Assembly (NCBI RefSeq): GCF_035046505.1 | Contig: NC_089821.1 | Span: forward strand, 183,382,531 to 183,446,530 | Reading direction: 5' to 3' | Length of the DNA stretch: 64,000 bases | Origin: Tiliqua scincoides | Taxonomy: Eukaryota > Chordata > Lepidosauria > Squamata > Scincidae | Part shown: one piece after another, positions 24,501 to 36,500 of the stretch | How the letters are laid out: the number at the start of each line of letters is the position of its first letter | How positions within the stretch are numbered: position 1 is the stretch's first letter | Program-made: the position numbers and the translations under genes | The notes under the pieces: generated by a model | What the model was told of the DNA's origin: nothing | The model's database searches: none | What the model saw: the letters and a program-made list of their open reading frames with translations, nothing else

Positions 24501-27500
24501 TCAACCTTTTTCATCTCACAGAACAGTGACAAGGCACAAAAACTGTCAAGGCACACCATCGGTTTTTTGACAATTGACAAGGCACACTGCACTGATAGCA
24601 GGGGCTTGCATCCCCCAGTGGCCCTACTTACAAATGATCATCCCCCAAATTCCTGCAGCACACCTGTAGACCATAGTTGAAAATGGTTGCTCTAAGCCAG
24701 GGGTGTCCAAACATTTTGGCAAGAGGGCCACATCATCTCTCTGACACTGTGTCGGGGGCCAGGAAAAAAAAGAACTAACTTTTCAAATTTGAATAAATTT
24801 ACATAAATGAATTTATTAGAGATGGAACTTATATGAATGAATGAAGATCTTGCAGTAGCTCAAGGCCTTGCTCAAAGCAAGGCCAGCCTTTCCTTTGCTG
24901 CCAATGCTGTGTCACAGGCATGAAACAGTAAGTAGTAGAGGGAACCCTCATCTGAAAGTTCAGGTGAGAGGTCGAACAGTTGTCCTCATGCTGTATGCAC
25001 TTGTATCGGACCAGCATGGGCTCCAGCAAGTCTCCTGAGGGCCAGAGGCTCACTGGAGACTGGGGGCTCCCTATGGGTCGAATTGGGAGCCCCCAAGGCC
25101 CCCAGGCCGGGGTTTAGGCATCCCTGCTCTAAGCAATGAGAAGGGCCCTTTAAATTAAAGGAAAAAGGTATTTTAACAATAACCTCCTTAATGCGAGAGA
25201 GAGCAGCTGGCAGCTGAGTTCTAGTTGCCACATCTCAAAAAGAACATAGTGTAAATGGAAAAGGTGCAAAAGAGAGCAACTAAAATTATTACTGGGCTGG
25301 GGCACTTTCCTTATGAGGAAAGGCTACAGCATTTGGACCTCTTCAGACTAGAAAAGAGGCGCCTGAGGGGGGACATGATTGAGACATACAAAATTATGCA
25401 TGGGAAGGACAGAGTGGATAGAGATGCTCCTTTCCCTTTCACACAACACCAGAACCAGTGGACATCCAGTAAAATTAAGTGTTGGGAGAGTTAGGACAGA
25501 TAAAAGAAAATATTACTTTACTCAGCATGCAGTTGGTCTGTGGAACTCTTTGCAATAGGATGTGGTAATGGCATCTGGCCTAGATGCCTTTAAAAAGGGA
25601 TTGGACAAATTTCTGAAGGAAAAATTCATCACGGGTTACAAGCCATGATGTGTATGTGCAACCTTCTGATTTTAGAAATGAGCTATGTCAGATGCAAGGG
25701 ATGCAACAGCCTCTCGGTTGACTTCCGGTTGAGTCATGGAGCTCTGAACAAGCCCTGGTGAGAACGGGGCTAACGGGAACTTCTGCTTTCTTTGGTTGGA
25801 GGGCATTTAAAAGCCCACCGACATCCTCCCCCAGGTAGGGGAAGGGCTGGGGACGCCTGAGACCAGAGGGGTGTGTGAGTTTGGCGATAGAGGAGCTCTG
25901 AATAGGGGTTTCTCTATCTGCTTTGAACTCCCCCCCAGTGAAGGCTTCGCTAAAATCGCAGCAGGCGTTACCTGGGTCAAGAAATTTGGCTTAAGATCCT
26001 CGCTGACTCAGCCTCTTGATTTATATGTGAAAAAAAATTGGCAAAAAAGAAACAGCGTTTGAACCGGAGATTTAACGGTGATAAGGAGGCTTTGGGAAGG
26101 AGACGACAAATGCGAGATCTGAGGAGGAGGAGGAACGAAGAAAAGACATCAAGCTGATTGGTCAGTAAGGAGTGAAAATATCATGAGATTGTAGCCTGGA
26201 AGTGAGATTTCGCCATTGAGAGAAGGTCATATAGCAACAGCAAGTGGAGGAGCGGCCATTTTAAGAGGGTCAGAAAATTGGGAGGAAATATTTGAGTGGA
26301 CATTTTGAAAGAGGTCAAGAGAAGACAGGAAGTGAAGAAGTGGACATTTTGTAAAGAGTACTACAAAGAAGTCGCGTCCTCCATTTTGACTAAGGGAAAA
26401 CTTAATGTCAATATTAAGTTGACTATACAGTATTATAGAAAGTGGGAAATACTGAGTTTTGATAGGGAAACACTTGCTACATGTCGTATGACTTAAGAGA
26501 GAGACAAAGAGCACTTACCTGGAGCGGCTCGAAAATGGCAAAAAGGGAGATAAAGATCTGCAAATGGCAATGGAAAGTTTAGAGAAGAAACTTAATGACT
26601 CTATGAAAGAAATGTGTACCAGAATAACAGCAAATATGGAGAAAATGATGGACGGAATGAAAGGATTGATAGGAGACCTCAAAAATGAAGTGATACAAGT
26701 TAAAGTTGAGTTGAAGACAGTAAATCAAAAAGTACAAGATATGGAAAAGAAAACACAAGAAGTAGAGGGAAAGACTGACAGAGTGACTACTGATACTAAG
26801 AGATTTGAAGATTATATGCTGAAATTGGAATGTTATGCTATGGAGACCCATCTAAGGCTGAGAGGTGTGCCAGAGAATTTAATGGAAGATACAAAAGAAG
26901 ATAGAAAAGAAGTGATTAGAATCTTGGCAGAATTTACAGATTTACAACCTGAGGAAATGGAATATCAATGTGACATGGTGTACCGAATAAATTCCCAGTA
27001 TGCCCGCCAAAAGAACCTGCCTAGGGATATAATAGTGCAATTAATAACAAAGAGAACTAAAGAAGAAATATTGAGAAAGCACTATAGGGACCCTCTGAAG
27101 GTAAAAGGGGTAGAAATTGGGATCATGAAAGAACTACCAAGGAAAGTGGTGCAAGATAGAAAAAAATACAGAAAATTGACAGACAAGTTGAGAGGTAAAA
27201 GCGTAAGATATAGATGGGAAATTCCACAAGGATTAAGTTTTTATTTGAAGGGTGCATGAATTACAATTAAAACAGTTAGGGAGATGGAAGATTTTTTGGT
27301 GAATAATAAAGAAGATTTGGACTAAAAAAGAAATAAAGTTTAATTTTATATCAACGATGGAATACAAACTAATTTCTTGGAATGTGAATGGACTAAATTC
27401 ACCACAGCAACGAAAATTAATTTTTCATTGGATACAAAAACAAAAGGCAAATATTGTTTGCTTGCAAGAAACAGATATTTGTAAAAAGGATTATAAACTT

Positions 27501-30500
27501 TTGAAAAATAAGAATTTGGGGGAAGAATTTATCTCGGCAACAAATAAAAAAAAGAGGAATAGTGATGTATTTAAAGAAAGAGCTAGAACCAAAATTAATT
27601 TTTAATGATGCAGAAGGAAGATATTTGGCAATAGAAGTTATGTTGAACTACAAAAAGACATTATTAGTTGGAGTATATGCACCAAATGGAGCTAAGGATG
27701 GCTTTTTTGAAGCGTTAAAATTGGATCTGGGTCAGATCTTATTATGAACAAACAATATTGATGGGAGATTTAAATGGAGTTGTGGATTTAGAATTAGACA
27801 GGAAGACTAAAAGTAAACGAAAGGAAGGCAAACTACCAGTATCTTTTTTTGAATTGATAGAGCAAGAAAACTTGGAAGACATATGGAGGAAATTAAATCA
27901 AGAAGTGCGAGATTATACATTTTATTCGGCAAGGCATGAATCTTTTTCGAGAATAGATGTGATCTGGATGTCTAAAGAGTTAACCTTAATAACTAAGAGT
28001 GTAGATATACTGCCTAAGCAGAATTCTGATCATAATCCAATGATATGGAAGGCAGCAACGAAGGCTAGAAAGAAGATATGGAGAATTAACGACTTATTAA
28101 CAAAGCAGAAAAATGTTGAATATTTACAGACTGAGACCAAACACTTCATTCAAGCTAATATGGACAATGATGTAGAAATTAGGAAGGTTTGGGATGCATA
28201 TAAGGCTGTGATAAGAGGAAACCTAATAAGTTTAAATAGTTGGGGGAAAAAAGAAAAAGAATTTAAGTATAAAGACATTCAGGAGAAAATTAAGCAAAAA
28301 GAAAATGATTTAAAGAGAAGGCCAGGGAAAAAGTCTATATTAAGAGAAATAAAGATTCTACAATAACAACTAAATGCATTAGCATTAAAAGAAATGGAAT
28401 GGAATTTGAAAAGACTCCAACAAAAATCTTTTGAAGGAGGAAATAAACCAGGGAAGTATTTGGCATGGCAATTGAAGAAAAGAAAAGAGAAAAAAATTGT
28501 TACGAAGATCTGTCAAGATGGTAGAGATATAGTGGATCATCATGGAATAAAAAGAGAGTTTTATAAATATTATGCCAAATTATATGGAAAGCAAAAAATA
28601 GACAAGGTGGCAATTGAGACATATTTGTCAAAGCTAGATGTGCCAAAGATAAAGGAAGAAATGAAAGACAGATTAAACGATAAGATTACACAAATGGAGA
28701 TATTGAAAGCCATACAAGATACCAAGCTGGGAAAAGCTTGCAGCCCAGATGGCCTAACGACAAAATTCTATAAAGCTTTAAAATTAGACCTGGTGGTCAT
28801 GTTAGAGAGTCTCCTGAACGAGATTTTAAAAACGGGATCTATTCCAGACACATGGAGAGAAGCAAATATTTCTTTGATACCAAAAGAGGCGCAAGACTTA
28901 ACAAATGTCAAGAACTATAGACCTATCTCACTTTTAAACAATGATTATAAGCTTTTTGCAAAGATAATGGCGGAAAGGTTGAAGGAAACGTTAAGTGAGC
29001 TGATATCGGAAGAACAAGCAGGTTTTTTGCCAAATAGGCAAATAAAAGATAATTTGCGAATTGTGATAGGTTCTGTAGAATTTTATGACAAGCACCCAGA
29101 GAAAGAAGTTGCCTTTTTTTGTTGATGCTGAAAAAGCATTTGACAATCTGAATTGGGACTTCCTGTTGGAACTAATTGACAAGGGACATTGTTTTTCAAA
29201 TGGATTGCTGTAATGTGATTTTTGCCATCCATGTGAGTTCTGGGAACAGAACCCTCGCGAATAATGAGATTCAACCTATATATGTTAATGGAAGAATAAG
29301 TTGCCCAAGGCATTAAAAGCTGTTTGTAAAAATAGCATTTGTAAAAATAAATATATTTCTACACAAATGCTCAAGGAAATATCCTGTGCAGTTACACAAG
29401 TACAATGTTTCAGAATATTATATCACAAGTTTCAGACAATTCACTGGGATTTTTCTGTTCTCCATAATTGCAAAAAGATTTCACACACCTTGGAAACACA
29501 ACTAAAGCAAGTGTAATAAACTATGGTTAGGTTCCTGGAAAACCTAGTGGGTACTGAATTAGCAGATACTAATAATTGAGCCTATGGGTAAAATGGGGTT
29601 AGGTTCCAGGGAACCCTCTTCATCATAATCTTTTATGAACTTTATGAACCTGAATTTTAATTTGAAATCTATGGAGCTGGGTGATAGCAAGGGCTCATCA
29701 GAATCTCTAACATTTGATGCTTTCTCTTCTGTGCTGGTATGTGTTGATGTGCTGAAGGTTGTGGTGATTGTGATTTCTCCATGCTGGTTATCCCTCAACT
29801 CATTGAAGGTTGTTGGACTAACAATGAGTCCTCAGAGTTTAGCAGTGGGGAGGGGGTTGCTTCACCCTTCTTCCTCCTTCCCCATGTTTCCTGGTTTCTT
29901 CACTGGGCTTGCCCCAGTCCCAGAGCAGCCCCCAGGTAGCCTTCCAAAGACCACTCATCCTCAGCCTCTCATCACTGCCAGGGTTGTGGATAAAAAGAAC
30001 AGAGTCATAGATAATGAGGGGTAGGTGGCAATTTCCCTCAGGGATAAGTAAATTTGCATATAAAGGGAACTGGCTGTAAATCTGAACAGGAATATAACAA
30101 GTACACTAAGCATATTTTCCTAAGAGTGCCTACCTGCCATTCTATCATTTCTCTCCACATCAATGCAATATACCGGAATTCTCTCTTTTCTCTCTTTCCT
30201 TTCTAGAGAGGGGTCATCAACTAAGTCCACATACGGAATGCTAATTTCCCAAGCTGCAAGATTGCGAGGTGTGTTAGGTGTGCTAACCGCCTCCACAGGA
30301 GAATCATCTTCCATTACCATAATGCCTTCTTCAATCTGCAGTGAAAAAATGCAAGCATTCAGAAACCAATTCCAAAGGATTTCAATGTTGACTCTTGTGC
30401 AGTGCTTCTCAAATTTTTAGCACTGGGACCCACTTTTTAGAATGGGAATCTGTCAGGACCCAACCGGAAGTGATGTCATGACTGGAAGTGACATCATCAA

Positions 30501-33500
30501 GCAGGAAAATTTTTAACAACCCTAGGCTGCAATTCGACCCACACTTACCCAGGATTAAGTTCCATTTACTATCATATACATAGTAGCCTGTTAAAAGTAC
30601 TGATGTGTAACATTTTCCCAAATGCAGTCACATACCATGGTAGCATCAAGTCTAATATATTCAAAATAAAATACTGAAATGAATGGGGACCCACCTGAAA
30701 TTGGCTTGCAACACACCTAGTGGGTCCAGACCCACAGTTTGAGAACCACTGCTCTAGTGTACTGTAAACATAACCCAGACTTGTATATTATAAAGAATTC
30801 TAGCCCTGGCTTGCTTTAAAAGGTAAGATCAAAGTATGCTATGAATAGCACTTACCCTCACTGTTTCTTTGAAAAGGTGGAAGTATGGTAATAAAAGTCT
30901 GCATGTGTCACAGTTGTGCAAGTTTTACTTATACACACATGTACATGTTTTGTCATACACAGTGACAAAAATTTTGACAATAAAGAAAAATGGCCAAACC
31001 AAATTCACCACGTGTAAACATTTAACAGATTCTCTCCCAAGCTTTGTCAAGCACAGTAGTAATATATCAACACTGCACAAAATAAATATTCTGTTGTAAA
31101 GTATAAGTAAAAAAAAAAGTTATCTACAGTGCATACATTATGAGTTATGTTTCTCTTTTGAGACTGAAGATGAAATCTGCAGTGGAGAAACTGTGAGAAA
31201 CAGGAGGATGCTTATTCCCTCTTTTATAATCAACTGGTTGTTCCCCAGTTCAGTTTCCAGATTTGTGTTTACAAAATACAGATCTGGAACACAAATGCAA
31301 CAAGGTACCTGTTCGGGAGATACTGTAAGGTTTTTTTGGACATTGTTATTCTTATTCTTAATAAGAATTCTTATTAAGAATATTTATATACTGTTTTTCA
31401 ACCTGAATAAGTTCACAAAGCAGTTTACACAGTAAAATAAACCGATCAATGTCCCAAAGGCATCATGATTTTGGAAAAGAAGAAGATGACAGAAGACAGA
31501 AGACATAACAGCAACAGCCACTGGAAAAGATGCCACGCTGGGGTGAATGTTTGCTAGCTAGAATCTGATTGCTAGCTAGAACAGGGGGATCAGAAAAACA
31601 TCCTTCTCCTCCCTCAGTTAAGAGTGAGGTCCATTAAAAGTGCCATGAGCATTGTAGCTTTTGGTTAACAGGTCAATAGATATGCAAATATTTCTGCCTA
31701 TTCAGGGTCATCTAATTACAAATAAACCAATCAAATTTTCCAGACGAACAGCAAATTAGTTGGCAACTTGCGAGTCAGATCCACTAGATTCTTACTGATT
31801 CAGAGGATGACCACACCAAAAGGATTTACATGTTCCTTGCACTTAGCCAGTAATTTGTTCTAGTGCTCTTAACAGGAATTCAACAAAAACAATTGGAATA
31901 AAGGTTCAGCAGCAGTTCTGAATTTAGGTTTGCAATTAAATTTTTCAGGACAGATGATTGATGTGCTTTCCAAAGCAACACATGTTCCCAAACAGTACCC
32001 AAGAGATTTATGCTTCTTCAACAATTAAACTCATGGAATTGTGTAAATTCAATTGTTACTAGTTAGAATGAAAAAAATAAGAAAATGAGAAAGGGAGTGA
32101 GGAAAGCAGCAATCCTAGAATGACTAGATGGCTAATCTTATAGTTAAATGCACAAGATAAAAGGATAGATGGAAATACAGGACAATTGTGTTAATTTATT
32201 AGGGCAAAGACAGGATGATCAGATGTCAAAACTGCAAAAGAGGACCAGGCACCCCAAAATGTAGGACATTCAAGAAAAATGTTGGACATGACAAAATAAA
32301 AGCTAAAAACACCTGTATAAGGATTTCATGTGGTTAATTTAAACAATATATTCCTTATTATTACATTTAAATCTACACATATAATTTATTAACTACAAGA
32401 AGGCTATGCACTGCTTGCAGGAGCCCACCCACATGGAAAAGGAGGATATCTAAGTACTAAAAAAGAGGACATGTCCTGGAAAAAGAAGACATCTGGTCAC
32501 CCTGGGCAAAGGACTCAACTCACAAAATCATCCTCTCCCTCAGCCAGGCCATAGTTGGGCAACACAGCTCCTTCCATTGTGGTACTTTTGAACACCCCCT
32601 TAATCTTGCTGCCTATTTTGCTGATTCCAGATGACTCCCCTTTTTTCTGAGAGCTCCTGTGTATAATAAAAAAAGGAAACACAAAGTACAGAGCAATTTC
32701 AAACAAAGAAAACTAATACTCTCAACAGAAGAACACTGAAAGAACGCTACTGCGTGTACAAAATACAAGCGAAGTCTTCGCACATATTCTACATTTTGCT
32801 GCCCTGATCCAACAAGACAGAACAACAAATAGAAACAGGTTTCTGCTTATGGATCAATCCTTCCATTCACGCAAAAAGGAGTGGTGGAAGACGATGCAGA
32901 AAACACTGTGTTTTTAAAGGATGTTGAAGGGTGCAAGTGTGGCGCTTTTGCACCAGACAATGCTCAGTGTTGCCAACTCTGATAACACCAGTCTCCTGGC
33001 ACAGAGAGTGGGGGAAATGGGCACCAGACACAGTCCAGGCATCCTCCTGCCATTCCAAAAGGTGATCAATTATCTTACAGTAGGGGAAGATGGGATGCTT
33101 AAACATAGCAGTGGGAATGTAATTTTTGTCCCGTTCAAACCTCTCGGAGTTGAGATCTTTGTCTATTTTGTTTAAGCATTCATACTGAGGAAACCAAAAT
33201 GCTACCTATTGTGTTGTATGTCTAATGCATGCTACTCCTTCCCCCATCTGTCAATGGGAACCCAAGTCACCCTGGCCTGGAGATGAAAAGTCGATTTTGT
33301 CCGTCCCTCCCATCTGAGCTCAAAACTTTAACTTGTTCGCCCAAAGAAGTGAACTGCAGCCACAAAACAACAGAAGATGGTACAATGAAACTGAACCCTG
33401 ATACACTAGCTTTTGAAAAACAGGACTACACCAGTCTGTATATTCTCATTCGGATTTCTGTGCCATGTTGAAAAATGGCTTTAATGTATACGTATGACAG

Positions 33501-36500
33501 GCACATTCCTACAGCTCCAAGCACTGTACGTTGTAGACAAGGAAAGATGATTTCTGGTAAAAAGCAATTAACACTTGCTAGATTTTCTTTGGAGTTAAGC
33601 ACCGAATGGAAACTGATATAAAAATAAGTGCAATCAAAATAGCTAGCTGTTCCTACTGCATTGTAGTTACCTGGGCAGAAGAGAGTGCTGAATATGGTAT
33701 GCTTAACACATTGTTTAAGCTGAACAAACAACCAAGCATTTACACAAGCATGTGTGATACAAGATGGACCCTGACTTACTTTAAAGCAGCAGGGAGAGAA
33801 GGCAAAAAGCCAGATGGGAGGGTTAGGACTGACTGAATATGAGGGAAAACAGACGAAGATGAAGTCTCCTGTCTTGAGAAAGCAGCTTGCCCTAGTGATG
33901 ATGACTTGATGTATGGGCTACAATCCTGTTCAGAGCTAGAGCAACTTATAACAGAGCATCCACAAGGCAGCAAATTTAAGTGAAAGAGACAGACATTAGC
34001 GATCACGTCTGCATTCCTCACTACAGCCATGCATTCACACACACACACAGCCACAGCATCTCAGTGCATGCATACTGCCCTTACACAAGACAAAAACAGC
34101 TTCATTTCTTACTCTAGAAATGCACTAAGCATCTGACAGGGAAAAAGAATACACACAAAAACATGTATGCATTGCTTAAACACTGTTTTAAAAGTTATTG
34201 GTGCTACCCCCCTCCCCCCCAAAAAATAGGGCTTTCAGATATCTACTATCAGACCTACGCATTCCAATTGTATACAGTGACTGTGCTCTTACAAAACAGT
34301 TTGCAGTCAGTAGATTCTTCTTTACTTTAAATGCCTGTCATTTTGTGCCTGTTATGTAACAGTGCTCAACTCAGCTACGTAGGTCAAAAACCATATACAG
34401 GTCCAGCCTACACGAATTCGACAACACGAATGGCCACTGCAAATGAGAAGGAATGTGCTGATCCCTGGAGAAGGGGGAAAACGCATCCCTTTAAAATCAG
34501 TTTTAAAAACTGAACAGTCCTTTAACAATAGCCTCCTTAATGGGGGGGGGGGCAGCTGGCTGACAATCCATCAGTCCTTCTCTCTCCAGCAGACCCTTCC
34601 CTTCCCCCTGAGCATATGAAACAAAGGTGATCATTCTGCATTGGTGAAGGGAGGGGCTGAGTGAAACATCTTTGTAAGTGCTTGGAGGAGGAATGATTGA
34701 TGGATTAATGACTCTTATCTTACATCACAAAGGTCAGCAAGGCTGTTTTTAAATTACCAGAACAAAAAAACTTTATTTTTAAAATTGATTTACTATAGTG
34801 CGTTTTTTGTCATCCACTTGAGTGCTTGGAAAGGAACCCACGCGAATAATGTGGCTCAACCTGTACAGCTCTTTTTCTAACAGACAAACAGTAACTAGCA
34901 ATGCTTAGTGACAGATTTCTAGAGGTAAGAAAACAGACCACAAAGCTATGCATTAAACCAAGCTGAGTGCCATTTTTTGGTTTTTAAAACAAGACACAAA
35001 TGTGCAGTTCTTTGGATTATTTCAACATGATTTCAGCCTAGAAATATTTGTCATTTATTTAAAAAATTGTGTGCCCAATGATGGTCATTATAAAGACAGT
35101 ATGATATAGTCACAAATAGGTGCAGCATAAGCAGTCAACATCAATGGCATGTCAGCTTGACTTACCGGATATCATCCAAAGTGAGGTTACCTCTGCAATA
35201 ACAGGCAAACAACGTTACCCCACAAACCAAGAAAAGTGAATCGAGAGAAACAGTCCTAGTCTACTCAAACAATGACACTTAGAATGGCTGTAGTTCCCAA
35301 ATGCGCCTAGTTATGTCTGCTTGCCTTTACAGTAACCTGATCTGTCATTCACTTCCCAATCCAATTCAAATGATGCCACTTGCATACTTTTGTGCATCAC
35401 AGTGATGTTTGCTCAAATCTGAAACTAGTTTAGCTAAATGCACCTCTTTCATACCTTTCACTGTTGATAGTTTTACGGCATTATTTTTTTTACTTTACTT
35501 TTTTTTACTTTACTTAGTATACATGCATTTTGACTGACTGTTGTAAGTCAACTAGAATTTGTTATCACTACCATCAATGTCTTTCCTCTGACGCTGCACT
35601 AAGCATCAAAGGTGCTTGAAAGCAGAATGCGTCCTGTTGATTTTTAGTCCAGAGCAATGTCAGGGAGAGCCTCAGTCTCAACTAGGCATTTAAAGATGTG
35701 AAGGGTTTTTACTGATGTCCTGGACTTTGGAGGCACTCAGCATCCAGAGTGCTTCCAAAGCGCAGGGTAATGTCAGAGAGGAGTCCCTGTGCCATCATCC
35801 CCCAATCCTGACAAAAGGATGCATTGTCTAGTAATAAATGCATTTATGAACCACTTTCTAAATCAATCAAAATATAGCATCTGTTTTTCATTTTGTGACA
35901 TCTTAAAGATTAATACACATTGTGTAGCATAACAAAGTGCATTACAGCATTTCATGAAGTACAGTTCATTTCATCAGATGAACTGCACTGCAGTCATGAA
36001 AGCTTAAGCTATAACAAACTGGTTAGCCTTTAAGGTGCTACAAGACTTCTTGTTTTTGCAACTACAGACTAAGAGCCCAATCCTGGGCTTGATGTGCCGG
36101 CTTATTGCTGGCACTGTCTTTTCGAGGCCTAACACTGGGCCAGCACCTGTGCCTGGCCTCCGCAGCTCTGCGGTTGCATGGACTGCCAAGCCGCGGTAAG
36201 GTAAGTGGGGGCAGGGGGATGCGGGGAGGAGGCATTCCGGGGAGGCGGGCGGAGAGCGGGGAGGAGGCATGATGGGGAGAAGGTGGGGGAGCAGGGAGGG
36301 AGGAAGGCGGGACTCCACTGGATCCTGCGCATTTGTGTGGGGCTTGGCGTCCAACACGAACATACTCCCCTCACCACCAACCTTTTGGTTGGCAGTGAAT
36401 CGAGTAGCCCCATTGCGGGGCTACTTCCCTTTCCTTGGAGAAGGAGATGAAAGTCCCCTTCTCCCAAGGTGCCACCCATGGTTGCTGTTGGCACACAGGA

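Larger units (their letters stand above)
24438..29278 (+). mobile_element. Mariner-like MITE split by later insertions (nest)
   Basis: The left end CAGGTATAATCTTAATTATC is flanked by TA at 24436-24437. The right end AATAATGAGATTCAACCTA is followed by TA. Matching interior text (AATGAGAAGG, then AACAATAACCTCCTTAAT) lies at 25135-25215. Full copies at 34398 and 43452 are about 465 bp, so about 4.4 kb of foreign DNA sits inside: two hAT elements, a CR1 fragment and an L1. That the two ends belong to one original copy is inference. Confidence 0.55.

Noticed and set aside
26564-27259. A host coiled-coil protein gene
   Set aside because: The coiled coil followed by an RRM-like domain and an adjacent endonuclease frame is the L1 ORF1-ORF2 layout.
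29635-30024. 129-codon + strand frame next to SNX14 exon 18
   Set aside because: No recognisable protein, no splice signals of use, and it lies within a probable decayed DNA-transposon region.
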